Shown: positions 8,668-16,742 of the stretch, piece by piece
Position numbering within the stretch: the first letter of the stretch is position 1
Layout of the letters: every line of letters starts with the position of its first letter
Assembly (NCBI GenBank): GCA_963790545.1
Contig: CAWBPA010000010.1
Location: forward strand, 1-49,883
Reading direction: 5' to 3'
DNA length: 49,883 nucleotides
DNA from: DATBJG01 sp963790545
Lineage (GTDB): Bacteria > Acidobacteriota > Vicinamibacteria > Vicinamibacterales > JAMQPK01
Program-made: the position numbers and the translations under genes
Notes under the pieces: generated by a model
Seen by the model: only the letters and a program-made list of their open reading frames with translations
Database searches by the model: none
Told to the model about the DNA's origin: nothing

Positions 8668-8693
8668 CGTTGGGCTCCAAAAAAGAGGCTTCT

Positions 8694-8765
8694 ACCACGG
8701 AGATCACAGAGGTCACAGAGTAGGTTTGGTTAATTCTCCGTGTGCTCTGTGGCCTCTGTGGTGGT
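8694..8765. repeat. Short-unit hairpin repeat, family A copy 3
   Basis: The left arm ACCACGGAGATCACAGAGG (8694-8712), plus one further unit, pairs with the right arm CTCCGTGTGCTCTGTGGCC and CTCTGTGGTGGT (8736-8765) across an AT-rich loop of about 15 bases. This is the best-formed family A hairpin in the window. It fills the gap between the amidohydrolase and the cyclase gene and ends just before the latter's ribosome-binding site. Confidence 0.7.
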
Positions 8766-8786
8766 CCGTTTTCTCTTGGAGATGCC

Positions 8787-9776
8787 ATGAAAACGCTAGG
8801 TCGCATCGTCCTCGGCTTGATCACCGTCACGATGGTGTCGTTTGCTCCCTCCCATCTCCGCGCGCAGACGGATGGGAAGAATCGGGAGGTTTCGCCGGAG
8901 CAATACGAGCGCTGGAAGAAAGAGCTGTCGAACTGGGGACGGTGGGGCAAGGACGACCAGATTGGCGCGCTGAACCTCATCACGCCTGCCAAGCGGCGGC
9001 AGGCGGCCGCGCTGGTGAAGGAAGGCTTTTCGGTCTCGCTGGCAGGAGACGCCGACACGGTCAAAGCGGTCGACAATCCCACGCCGTACGAGCACACCAT
9101 GCTCGGCATTGGGTCCGACCGCTTTGGTGTTGCTTACCACGGCATCGCCCACACGCATCTCGATTCGCTGGCGCACATCAACGACAACGGCGTGTTCTAC
9201 AACGGGTATACGCCGGACAAAGACGAGGTCACCAAGCAGGGGCATTCGAAGAACTCCATCCACAACGTCAAGAGCGGGATCTTCACGCGCGGCATTCTCA
9301 TCGACATTCCGCGACTCAAAGGCGTGCCGTACCTCGAGCCCGGAACCCCCATTTACGTCGAGGACCTCGTGGCCTGGGAAAAGCAGGCAGGCGTGAAGGT
9401 GTCGGCCGGCGACGCCGTGTTCGTGCGCACCGGCGTGTGGGCACGCCGCAAGGCGCTCGGCCCATGGTTACGTGGTCGGGCCGAAGGGGGCCGATCCGCC
9501 GGTCTCGATCCGTCGGTGATTCCGTGGCTCAAGGAACGCGACGTGGCGCTTCTGGGCAGCGATCACCCACAGTATGTGTCGCCTTCGCCGCTTCGCGGCG
9601 CCATCCACGATTTTGCGCTGCTCTATCTGGGTGTCCACCTGTTCGACAACTGCGATCTGGAAGCGCTGGCCGACGCGGCCAGCTCGCGCAAACGGTGGGA
9701 GTTTCTCCTGACGGCGGCACCGTTGCCCATCCGCGGCGGAACCGGCTCGCCACTCAACCCCATTGCCACTTTTTGA
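8787..9776 (+). CDS. Exported cyclase-family metal-dependent hydrolase
   Basis: A 329-residue protein of the cyclase family (PF04199; kynurenine formamidase and isatin hydrolase relatives). It has a signal peptide (KTLGRIVLGLITVTMVSFA) and begins at ATG 8787, five bases after TTGGAG. The metal-binding region is HGIAHTHLDSLAHI, with further family stretches IDIPRLKGVPYLEPG, GDAVFVRTGVWARR and LLGSDHPQYV. The opening WGRWGKDDQIGALNLITPAKR is typical of the larger exported members. It probably opens a lactam or N-acyl bond. It sits between amidohydrolases and an aminotransferase, hinting at turnover of amino-acid-derived compounds. Confidence 0.88.
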   Translation: MKTLGRIVLGLITVTMVSFAPSHLRAQTDGKNREVSPEQYERWKKELSNWGRWGKDDQIGALNLITPAKRRQAAALVKEGFSVSLAGDADTVKAVDNPTPYEHTMLGIGSDRFGVAYHGIAHTHLDSLAHINDNGVFYNGYTPDKDEVTKQGHSKNSIHNVKSGIFTRGILIDIPRLKGVPYLEPGTPIYVEDLVAWEKQAGVKVSAGDAVFVRTGVWARRKALGPWLRGRAEGGRSAGLDPSVIPWLKERDVALLGSDHPQYVSPSPLRGAIHDFALLYLGVHLFDNCDLEALADAASSRKRWEFLLTAAPLPIRGGTGSPLNPIATF

Positions 9777-9795
9777 ACCTGTCAAAACCCGATTC

Positions 9796-9865
9796 AACAC
9801 AGGGGCCACAGAGGACGCGGAGGACGCAGAGAAAACCAAGCAAAATACTCTGTGGCCTCCGTGGT
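9796..9865. repeat. Short-unit hairpin repeat, family A copy 4
   Basis: The left arm is made of CACAGGGGCCACAGAGGACG and two further GGA units, and the right arm (9848-9865) is CTCTGTGGCCTCCGTGGT. The arms are complementary over most of the right arm with an A-rich loop. It fills the gap between the cyclase gene and the aminotransferase gene. Confidence 0.65.
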
Positions 9866-9893
9866 CAAAGAGCTCTCAGCATCCAGCAAAACT

Positions 9894-11070
9894 ATGACCT
9901 CATTGCCCGCGACCGAACGCATCCTTCTTGGTCCTGGTCCGAGCCTGATTGCGCCGCGGGTGATGCGCGCGATGGCCGCGCCGGTGCTCAGCCATCTCGA
10001 TCCCGACTGCGTCGCCCTGCTCGACGAGGTGCGAGCGAGGCTCGCGCGTGTGTTTCGAGCGCCGGAAGGCTCGCTGACGATTGCCATTTCCGGTACCGGG
10101 ACCTCGGGGATGGAAAGCCACGATCTCCAACCTCGTCGGCGAGGGAACGCGTGTGCTGGTCGTGGTGACGGGATATTTTGGCGAGCGGCTGGTGGAGATC
10201 TGCCGGCGCTCTGGTGCGGGGGTCACGCGCGTGGAGGCCGAGTGGGGCCGCGCCGCCGATCCGCAGGCTGTGCGTGCAACGCTTCGCGCCAACGGCGCAG
10301 ATGTCGTCGCATGTGTGCACGGCGAGACGTCCACCGGCGTGCTCAATCCAATCAAGGACATCTCGGAGGTGGCGCACGAGCACGGCGCGCTCGTGCTCGT
10401 CGATGCGGTCACGTCGTTTGGCGGTCACCCGCTCGACGTCGCGGGGTGGCGGCTCGACGCCGTCTACAGCTGCACGCAGAAATGCATTGGCGCACCGTCG
10501 GGAATGTCACCCATCGCGTGGACGCCCGCCGCGCAAGCGAAACGCGTCGCCTGTCGCAGCTTCTATCTCGACCTCGCACTGCTCGAAGATTACTGGTTGC
10601 GGCGGAAATACCATCACACGCTTTCTTCAACCATGGTCTACGCGCTCCGAGAGGCGTTGATGGCCATTGAAGAAGAAGGGCTCGACGCGCGCTGGGCACG
10701 ACACGAGCGAAACCATCACGCGCTCGCACGCGGGCTCGAGGCCATGGGACTGTCGCTGCTGCCACCGGCGAGCGAACGGTTGTGGACATTGAACGCGGTT
10801 CGAGTTCCCTCGGGCATCGACGAAGCCGCAGTTCGAAAGCAGTTGCTCGAGCAGTTCAACATCGAGATTGGCGCCGGCCTGGGCCCGCTCGCCGGCAAGA
10901 TCTGGCGAGTTGGCCTGATGGGATCGAGCTCGTCCGCGTCGCTCGTCCTGCTGTTTCTAGGAGCCCTCGAGCAGGTGTTGCGCGATCGCGGATTTGCGAT
11001 GTCCCCAGGTGCGGGTGTCGCCGCGGCCACAAGTGTGAAGGAGGTGTTAGGAGGGGTTGGGAGGGGTTAG
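9894..11070 (+). CDS. Class V aminotransferase (alanine-glyoxylate/serine-glyoxylate type), one frameshift
   Basis: A PLP-dependent class V aminotransferase of about 391 residues, read by joining two frames. The first begins at ATG 9894 (TERILLGPGPSLIAPRVM, LGPGPS being the family opening) and runs to GTGTSGME. The second continues ATISNLVGEGTRVLVVVTG. An extra A in 10114-10116 restores the join. Later stretches are HGETSTGVLNPI, VLVDAVTSFGGHPLDV (PLP Asp) and CTQKCIGAPSG, whose Lys should hold PLP. It moves an amino group from a small amino acid to glyoxylate or pyruvate. The last residues run into a G-rich repeat, so the true C-terminus may be shorter. Confidence 0.85.
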
Positions 11071-11075
11071 GAGGG
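11051..11075. repeat. G-run tandem repeat, possible G-quadruplex
   Basis: Four G-runs (11053-11056, 11059-11061, 11063-11066, 11073-11075) with loops of 2, 1 and 6 bases arise from a tandem of GGAGGGGTT-like units. It lies across the stop codon of the aminotransferase. A four-stranded DNA or RNA structure is possible on sequence grounds only. Confidence 0.4.
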
Positions 11076-11157
11076 AGAGGCGAACACGGTTTTGGACGAT
11101 ACAAAGGACAGCATGAACGTTGCGGTGTCGGGCCCGTGCATCACGAAGGCAGGACGA

Positions 11158-12558
11158 ATGCTCGAACGCATGCTGGTCTTCGGCCTGCTCGGCCTCACGG
11201 GCTGCGCGACCTCAGGCGGTGCTCTCACCACCGAGACTTCGACGGCACCAGCGTCCGCATTTGTTGGTGTCACCGTCGTCGGGATGACCCGGTCGGCCGA
11301 ATCAATGCCGGATCAGACCGTGGTCATTCGGGACGGACAAATCCAGGCCGTGGGTCCCCGAGGCGAAGTCATGGTGCCGGTTGATGCCGTGCGGATTGAC
11401 GGCACCGGAAAGTACCTGATGCCGGGCCTCGCGGACATGCACGTGCACCTCGAATACTTCGAGGATCCATCCATCCTCAAGCTGTTCCTCGCGAACGGTG
11501 TCACGACCGTTCGAAACATGGACGGGCGGCCCCGAATCCTCGAGTGGAAAAAACAGATCGAGGAAGGCACGCTGCTCGGGCCTCTCATCTACACGGCGGG
11601 CCCGCTGCTCGACGGTGATCCCCCGCTTCGAACGGACAACATGGTCGTCCGAAATGCCGCAGAAGCACGAGCGGCCGTGATCGCTCAAAAGGCTGCCGGG
11701 TACGATTTCATCAAGGTCTATACGAATCTCTCGGCCGAAGCCTATGAAGCCGTGCTTGCCACCGCGTGGGAAAATGACATGCCGGTGGCCGGCCACGTGC
11801 CACGCGCCGTGGGTCTGAAGCGCGCCATCTCCGGCCAGGCCAGCATCGAACATCTCGGTGACTACGCAGATGCCGTGGAACGCGACGACTCTCCGTTCAG
11901 AAGCCGCGACGCATGGTTCAAGCGCTTCCTTGGTATGCCCGCTGACCGCGCGAAAGCGGATCTTCTCGGCAAGGAACAGGCGCGACAGGGCGCGTGGACG
12001 GTTCCCACGCTGGTGCAGGCCGACAAAGCGCTCGCGCCTCCGGATCTGATGCATCAGTGGCTGGCGGCGCCGGAAGTCTCGTACATGCCCGCGGAGATGC
12101 GCGCGATGTGGGAAGAACTGAACCGGCGCGTCACCGCGCGGATGGATGACGAAGATTGGCGCCGTGTGGCGCTCGGCCGGCAGAATCGACTCATGCTCGT
12201 GCGCGCGCTTCACGAGTCGGGCGCGCAGCTGCTCGCCGGTTCCGACACACCAAATCCCTTCGTGGTGCCTGGCTTTGCGCTGCGGGAAGAACTGAAGAAC
12301 CTCGTGGAGGCCGGATTGACGCCATGGGCTGCCCTGGCCACATCGACACGCGATGCGGCACGGTTCGCGGATCAGCTCGACGGGCGCGGGAGCGTCGAGA
12401 CGGGACAGCGAGCCGACCTGCTACTCCTCGAGGCGAACCCGCTCGAAGATGTCACGAACGTCGGGAAACTGACCGGCGTGATGGTGCACGGGCGATGGTT
12501 TTCCCGGGATGAGCTGACACGCCTGCTGGATTCGGTTCGCCAACCCGCCACGCGGTGA
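11158..12558 (+). CDS. Amidohydrolase lipoprotein, imidazolonepropionase-like
   Basis: A 466-residue amidohydrolase, paralog of the protein at 7324. I chose ATG 11158 because MLERMLVFGLLGLTGC gives a proper lipoprotein signal with its lipobox cysteine, and AGGACG precedes it; an ATG at 11113 is in frame but unneeded. The first metal motif is MHVHLEYF, the likely Lys is in FIKVYTNLS, His residues are in VAGHVPRAV and SIEHLGDYA, and the catalytic Asp is in LLAGSDTPN. As a lipoprotein it should be anchored to a membrane facing the periplasm. The substrate is unknown; the pairing with a cyclase and an aminotransferase suggests amide or peptide breakdown. Confidence 0.9.
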   Translation: MLERMLVFGLLGLTGCATSGGALTTETSTAPASAFVGVTVVGMTRSAESMPDQTVVIRDGQIQAVGPRGEVMVPVDAVRIDGTGKYLMPGLADMHVHLEYFEDPSILKLFLANGVTTVRNMDGRPRILEWKKQIEEGTLLGPLIYTAGPLLDGDPPLRTDNMVVRNAAEARAAVIAQKAAGYDFIKVYTNLSAEAYEAVLATAWENDMPVAGHVPRAVGLKRAISGQASIEHLGDYADAVERDDSPFRSRDAWFKRFLGMPADRAKADLLGKEQARQGAWTVPTLVQADKALAPPDLMHQWLAAPEVSYMPAEMRAMWEELNRRVTARMDDEDWRRVALGRQNRLMLVRALHESGAQLLAGSDTPNPFVVPGFALREELKNLVEAGLTPWAALATSTRDAARFADQLDGRGSVETGQRADLLLLEANPLEDVTNVGKLTGVMVHGRWFSRDELTRLLDSVRQPATR

Positions 12559-12666
12559 AGCGTCGGCAGGGGCGCGCGGGGACGCCGAACACGACAGTGC
12601 ATGTCGACCGACCTGCTCAAACAGCCGAAATCCGGCCTGAAACGACCCTACCGCGCGAGTCTTGCG

Positions 12667-12681
12667 TGGCATAGGAGTTGC
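12667..12681 (+). promoter_or_regulatory. Candidate sigma-54 promoter (TGGCAT-N5-TTGC)
   Basis: TGGCAT at 12667-12672 and TTGC at 12678-12681 have the exact spacing of the -24/-12 elements read by RpoN, with only the last base of the first box differing from TGGCAC. It lies 57 bases upstream of the M48 peptidase start. If real, the gene needs an enhancer-binding activator; none is visible nearby. Confidence 0.55.
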
Positions 12682-12738
12682 GTAGTGAGGATGCAGTTGT
12701 TCGGATCGTCCTCTCACGCGTACGACGGGAGCCACGCC

Positions 12739-14238
12739 ATGTCGAGAAAACGCTGCCTGCTGCCGACCGTGTGCTGCCTGCTGCTGGCCGCGTGCGCCAC
12801 CAATCCAGCCACAGGAAAACGCGAAATTTCGCTGATGAGCGAAGCGCAGGAGATTCAACTGGGTCGCGAGGCCGATATCGAGGTCCAGCGCGAGATGGGG
12901 TTGTACGAAGATCGCGCGCTGCAGGATTACGTCAACGACGTGGGGCAACGCCTCGCGCGTGGCTCGCACCGGCCGAATCTGCCGTGGCACTTTGCCGTCG
13001 TCGATGCCGCTGCCGTCAACGCGTTTGCGCTGCCGGGCGGCTATATCTACCTGACGCGCGGCATCATGGCGTATCTCAACGACGAAGCAGAGCTGGCCGG
13101 CGTGCTTGGACATGAGATCGGCCACGTCACCGCGCGCCACGCCGCTCAGGCGTACACGCGATCGGCGGGAGCGGGCCTGGGTCTGCTCATTGGCGGGATC
13201 TTCGTGCCGCAGGTACGCCCGTTCGGCGATGTTGCGCAGACAGGTTTGGGCATCCTCTTCCTGAAGTACGGTCGAGATGACGAGCTGCAGGCCGATCGAC
13301 TCGGTGCGGAGTACGCAGCCGACAACATGTGGGATCCGGCTGCGGTGCCCGAATTTCTCGGCACGCTCGCGCGGATCGACGAACAAGCGGATCGGCGCGG
13401 TATTCCCAGCTGGTTGTCCACGCATCCCAACCCAGCCGACCGTGTGGAGGAGATGCAAAAGACCATCGCCGAGCTGAAAGCATCGAAGCAGAGTCCGCAG
13501 GGCTGGAACGTGGAACGCGAGGCCTACCTGCGTCGGATCGACGGCATTGTCTTTGGCGAAAATCCGCGCGAGGGGATCGTGCGGGGCAACAGCTTTCTCC
13601 ATCCCGATCTGCGGTTCGCGCTCGAGTTCCCGAAGGGCTGGGACATTGTCAACGGCAAGGAGCAGGTCGTTGGGAAGATGCCGGGCCAGAACGCTTTCGT
13701 CATGTTGCAGCTCGTCCCGATGGCGCAGGGGCGGTCGATCGAAGAGATTGCCATGCGCAGTACACGCAATCTTGGCTTGCGTGAGGTATCCGGGGGGACC
13801 ACCCAGATCAACGGTCTCGATGCGTACCTCGGCACCTACGAGGGATCGCTCAGCCAGGTTGGCAAGGTCACGATGCGCGCCGCCCACGTTCGACAGGGGC
13901 GGACGATATACCTGCTTGCCGCGTTTGCACCGCCACAACTCTATGAGCAGCTCGAACGGGACCTTGGGGCAAGCGTTCGATCGTTTCGCGCGCTGAGCCG
14001 CGGTGAAGCCGAGGACATCGAGCCGAATCGCGTCGGGCTCTATACGGCCCGACGGGGCGATACGTGGCAGTCGATCGCCCAACGGGAAGGCGGCGACAAC
14101 GTCAACGCGGCCACGCTCGCCATCATGAACAGCTATGCCCCGAGCGACCAGCCGCGGCCGGGCGAGCAGATCAAGATTGTGGTGGCGGGGCAGGGGACCG
14201 GGGACGAGGATCGGAGCTCGAGAAGGCTCCGCAACTAA
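12739..14238 (+). CDS. M48 family metalloprotease lipoprotein with C-terminal LysM domain
   Basis: An intact 499-residue protein. The start ATG 12739 yields a lipoprotein signal (VCCLLLAAC, Cys19), followed by ATNPATGKREISLMSE, the usual opening of periplasmic M48 proteins such as BepA-like factors. The zinc site is HEIGH (125-129) with the third ligand in DELQADRLGAEYA. The C-terminus (YTARRGDTWQSIAQREGGD, then RPGEQIKIV) is a LysM-like peptidoglycan-binding domain. It probably performs quality control of outer-membrane proteins or LPS assembly at the envelope. The long upstream gap carries a sigma-54-like promoter. Confidence 0.92.
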   Translation: MSRKRCLLPTVCCLLLAACATNPATGKREISLMSEAQEIQLGREADIEVQREMGLYEDRALQDYVNDVGQRLARGSHRPNLPWHFAVVDAAAVNAFALPGGYIYLTRGIMAYLNDEAELAGVLGHEIGHVTARHAAQAYTRSAGAGLGLLIGGIFVPQVRPFGDVAQTGLGILFLKYGRDDELQADRLGAEYAADNMWDPAAVPEFLGTLARIDEQADRRGIPSWLSTHPNPADRVEEMQKTIAELKASKQSPQGWNVEREAYLRRIDGIVFGENPREGIVRGNSFLHPDLRFALEFPKGWDIVNGKEQVVGKMPGQNAFVMLQLVPMAQGRSIEEIAMRSTRNLGLREVSGGTTQINGLDAYLGTYEGSLSQVGKVTMRAAHVRQGRTIYLLAAFAPPQLYEQLERDLGASVRSFRALSRGEAEDIEPNRVGLYTARRGDTWQSIAQREGGDNVNAATLAIMNSYAPSDQPRPGEQIKIVVAGQGTGDEDRSSRRLRN

Positions 14239-14260
14239 TCAGCCTTCGGTAGACCAAAGC

Positions 14261-14782
14261 CTATCTAAACGTCACTCCCAGCGTCACCCCCGCCCGGAAA
14301 TGCAGCTCCCACCCGAATCGCACTTCGGGCGCCACATACACTCTGTCGGTGAGAAACGCGCGGACGCCGCCGCCTACGGTGAACGCACCTTCATTCGATG
14401 TGAATGTGCCGGTGCGGAAGCGGTCGCGATGCTGGAAGAGTCCTCCACCGCCGAGCACATATGGCGTGACGCGCCGCGGACGGCCGCCAATAGGTTTCAG
14501 AAAATCAAATATCAGGTTACCGGTCACCATGAGATCGCGGTCGTCATCGGGCCCGATCATGTAAGTGAGTTCCGGGCCGATGCTCACTCGCGGTGTGACA
14601 TAGAAGCGGGCGCCGCCGCCAAACACCGAATGATGAATGGTCGCGTCATCGACGAATCCTGCCCACCCGGTCGAGAACTCCACAGCGGGCCGAGGACGCT
14701 CCTGTGCCGAAGCCGGAACAACGGCCAGGCTTGCCAGAGTCCAACATGCGGCGACCATCGCCATCTTGAGCGGGTTCCACAT
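14261..14782 (-). CDS. Small outer-membrane beta-barrel protein
   Basis: An intact 173-residue protein with a signal peptide (MAMVAACWTLASLAVVPASAQ) and alternating beta strands ending in aromatic residues: GGGARFYVTPRVSIGPELTY, VTPYVLGGGGLF, FTVGGGVRAFLTDRVYVAPE and a C-terminal strand GVTLGVTFR ending in Phe-Arg. This matches the OmpA/OmpW-like eight-strand barrel style. It converges with the M48 gene (stops 23 bases apart). The function is unknown beyond an outer-membrane location. Confidence 0.8.
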   Translation of the reverse strand: MWNPLKMAMVAACWTLASLAVVPASAQERPRPAVEFSTGWAGFVDDATIHHSVFGGGARFYVTPRVSIGPELTYMIGPDDDRDLMVTGNLIFDFLKPIGGRPRRVTPYVLGGGGLFQHRDRFRTGTFTSNEGAFTVGGGVRAFLTDRVYVAPEVRFGWELHFRAGVTLGVTFR

Positions 14783-15234
14783 CCGTCACCTCCCCACAGT
14801 GGAATGCGCCAGGAAGGCGGAGAGTAGCTCAGGGAAACGGCGATTGCTGCCTGCTATTCGATAGTTGTGTTCGGACTTAAAAAGATACATGTCAGAAGAC
14901 AGAAGACAGAATGGGAATTCGCAATTCATTCGGGCTTCTGGCTTCTGGCTTCTAGTAACGACCTTCAGTACCCGCAATACACGCCAGGCAACATGAAGAC
15001 TCAAGTTCCTCACTGCCATCGATCTCGCCGCTGATCGGATCGCCCGCTGAATTTCCTCGAACGTCACACGAAGTTATTCATAACGCCATTTCCGCGCGCT
15101 ACAAAGATCCTTCGTTAGGTTCGAGCCAAACGTCGAGTGTCTGATCGCGCACGCTTCGGCGGTTCTCGACCGCCGGGCCTGCGGCACGGCATGCCGCGCG
15201 CGAAGCTTTGAAACCCCGACTGGAGGTGGTCGTG
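14783..15234. other. 452-base intergenic region with repeat and hairpin
   Basis: Between the divergent barrel gene and the PhoX-like gene lie a family B repeat (14891-14954) and a strong hairpin: CGGCGGT at 15157-15163, ACCGCCG at 15169-15175, five-base loop. A second small GC palindrome (GGCACGGCATGCCG) follows it, and then a good ribosome-binding site GGAGGTGG at 15222-15229. I recognise no riboswitch. A minus-strand reading frame starting TFEEIQRAIR at 15067 looks like the opening of a common hypothetical protein but decays at once. Confidence 0.5.
14891..14954. repeat. Short-unit hairpin repeat, family B copy 1
   Basis: The left arm is GTCAGAAGACAGAAGACAGA, the middle GGGAATTCGCAATTCATT, and the right arm is three TTCTGGC/TTCTAG units complementary to the left. 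The middle GGGAATTCG-AATTCAT is shared almost exactly with copy 2 at 16639-16731. Confidence 0.65.
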
Positions 15235-16638
15235 ATGAGAATGTCATTTGATCGCATGAGGCTTTTGACCGCTGGCGGCTTGCTCCTTGCTGGGTACTGT
15301 GCTCGTTGCTGACGGAACCCGCTTCTCGGATTTCACGCCGCTTGCCACCTCGGCTGGTCCGATTCCGGTCAATGGCGCGGGCGAAGCCACGCCCATTACC
15401 TTCGGCAATCCGGTCTTTCAGCAGCTGTCCATTGCGGCCCGCTTCACGCAGCTAGCGGCTAACAAACCAAATTCCGGGGTGTGGGACATGATCACCGTGA
15501 ATGAGACGGGGCCTCACAAGGGCCGTTACCTGTTCACGGTGTTCGAATCCAACCAGTCGGGGGTGCAGCGCCATGACCTGCTGACCGGTACAACCAACAC
15601 GATATGGCAGAGCTTGGCCCCAGATGCCGAAGTTCGTTTCGATGCCTGCTTCTGGACGCCCTGGGGAACGCTGATCACGGGTGAGGAAGAGTGGTCAACC
15701 CTTGGCGATGAGGAACACCCAATTCCGTACGGTCGGCTATTTGAGCTGAAAAACCCTATCGATGCGCCGGGCATCACGAACCCGCTCAACAACACGAGCA
15801 ATATCGGCGCAGATTTCGTGCATCAGAACATCATTCCGCGGACTTCGCACGAGGGCATACAGTTCGACAGCCTCGGCAACATGTACTTCATCGATGAGCT
15901 GAACGGCGGGAATGTCTACAAGTACACGTCGGCTGCGCTATTCGGGAAAGTCAAAGGCGGGCAAGCCGATTACTTCGCGGCTGGCCAGACCTTCGTCCTG
16001 CGAGTCGGCAACGGCAATACGCCGAATGCGACTGGCGTCTACACCTGGGTTCCTTTCACCGACGTCAATGGCGCCCCTTTGACTGGTGCTTTGAGCATAA
16101 CGGACTCGAACGGCGTCACCTCGGTCGATGCTCGCAACACCACCGACCTGGCAGCGTTCAAGGGCACCGATTACCAGCGCCCGGAGGATATGCAGATCCA
16201 GACGGTGCAGGGCGTTGATTATCTCTACATGACGACAACCACGACGAACGAGGTTTACCGGCTCGATCTGAAGAACAACACGATCTCAGTGTTTGCGAAC
16301 AGAAACACCGTTGACTTGCGCACGGGCCTCGCGGTGGGGAATGCGTTTGCGAGCCCTGATAATCTTGCGATCGATCATGACGGGAATATCTACATTATCG
16401 AAGACCGGAACGGTGGCGTCGATAACGACATCTGGTTCGCCAGGGACCTGAACAAGGACGGAGACCTGACTGATCCTGGCGAAGGCATCGGACGCTGGGC
16501 TTCGAACGGCACACAGGGGTCAGAGTTTACCGGGATGTACTTCGACCCAACCGACAAGCGGCGGGCGCTGGGTCAACATCCAGCATCCCGAGCAGTGGCA
16601 ATGACCGGACAATCGAAATCACGATTCCGAAGGACTAG
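15235..16638 (+). CDS. PhoX-like (DUF839) phosphatase-family protein, frameshifted
   Basis: About 467 residues read across three frames. ATG 15235, behind the strong site GGAGGTGG, gives a signal peptide (RLLTAGGLLLAGTVLVADG) once an extra base in the GGG at 15292-15294 is ignored. The body shows the PhoX/DUF839 propeller: GRYLFTVFESNQSGVQRHD, FDACFWTPWGTLITGEEEW, TSHEGIQFDSLGNMYFIDE, YQRPEDMQIQ and ASPDNLAIDHDGNIYIIED. The C-terminus is restored by ignoring one base near 16568 and one near 16590, ending TIEITIPKD at 16638. PhoX enzymes are calcium-dependent phosphatases, but many DUF839 members are uncharacterised. Confidence 0.8.
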
Positions 16639-16731
16639 AAGTCTCGAAGTCAGAAGACAGAAGACAGAATTCAGAAGTCAGAATGGGAATTCGGAATTCA
16701 TCTGTTCTGTCTTCTGACTTCTGTCTTCTGA
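16639..16731. repeat. Short-unit hairpin repeat, family B copy 2
   Basis: CAGAAGA units on the left and TCTTCTG/ACTTCTG units on the right flank GGGAATTCGGAATTCAT. It starts directly at the stop of the PhoX-like gene and ends about 10 bases before the stop of the convergent VWFA gene, so it may serve as a bidirectional terminator. Confidence 0.65.
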
Positions 16732-16742
16732 GTGCGTCCTTT

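Noticed and set aside
8694..8765. CRISPR-like array
   Set aside because: The units are short, adjacent and lack spacers, and no cas gene is present; it is a hairpin repeat.
8642..10168. Plus-strand open frame (508 codons) over the cyclase gene
   Set aside because: It is an alternative frame running through two intergenic repeats and over the cyclase gene, which has the real motifs in another frame.
12421..14082. Minus-strand open frame (553 codons) opposite the M48 peptidase
   Set aside because: The plus strand holds HEIGH and a lipoprotein signal; the antisense frame shows no family features.
14786..15067. Minus-strand frame beginning TFEEIQRAIR
   Set aside because: The first ten residues resemble a common hypothetical protein, but the rest runs through a family B repeat and shows no structure; at most a decayed fragment.
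15110..15234. Riboswitch in front of the PhoX-like gene
   Set aside because: Hairpins are present, but I could match no conserved core of a known class.
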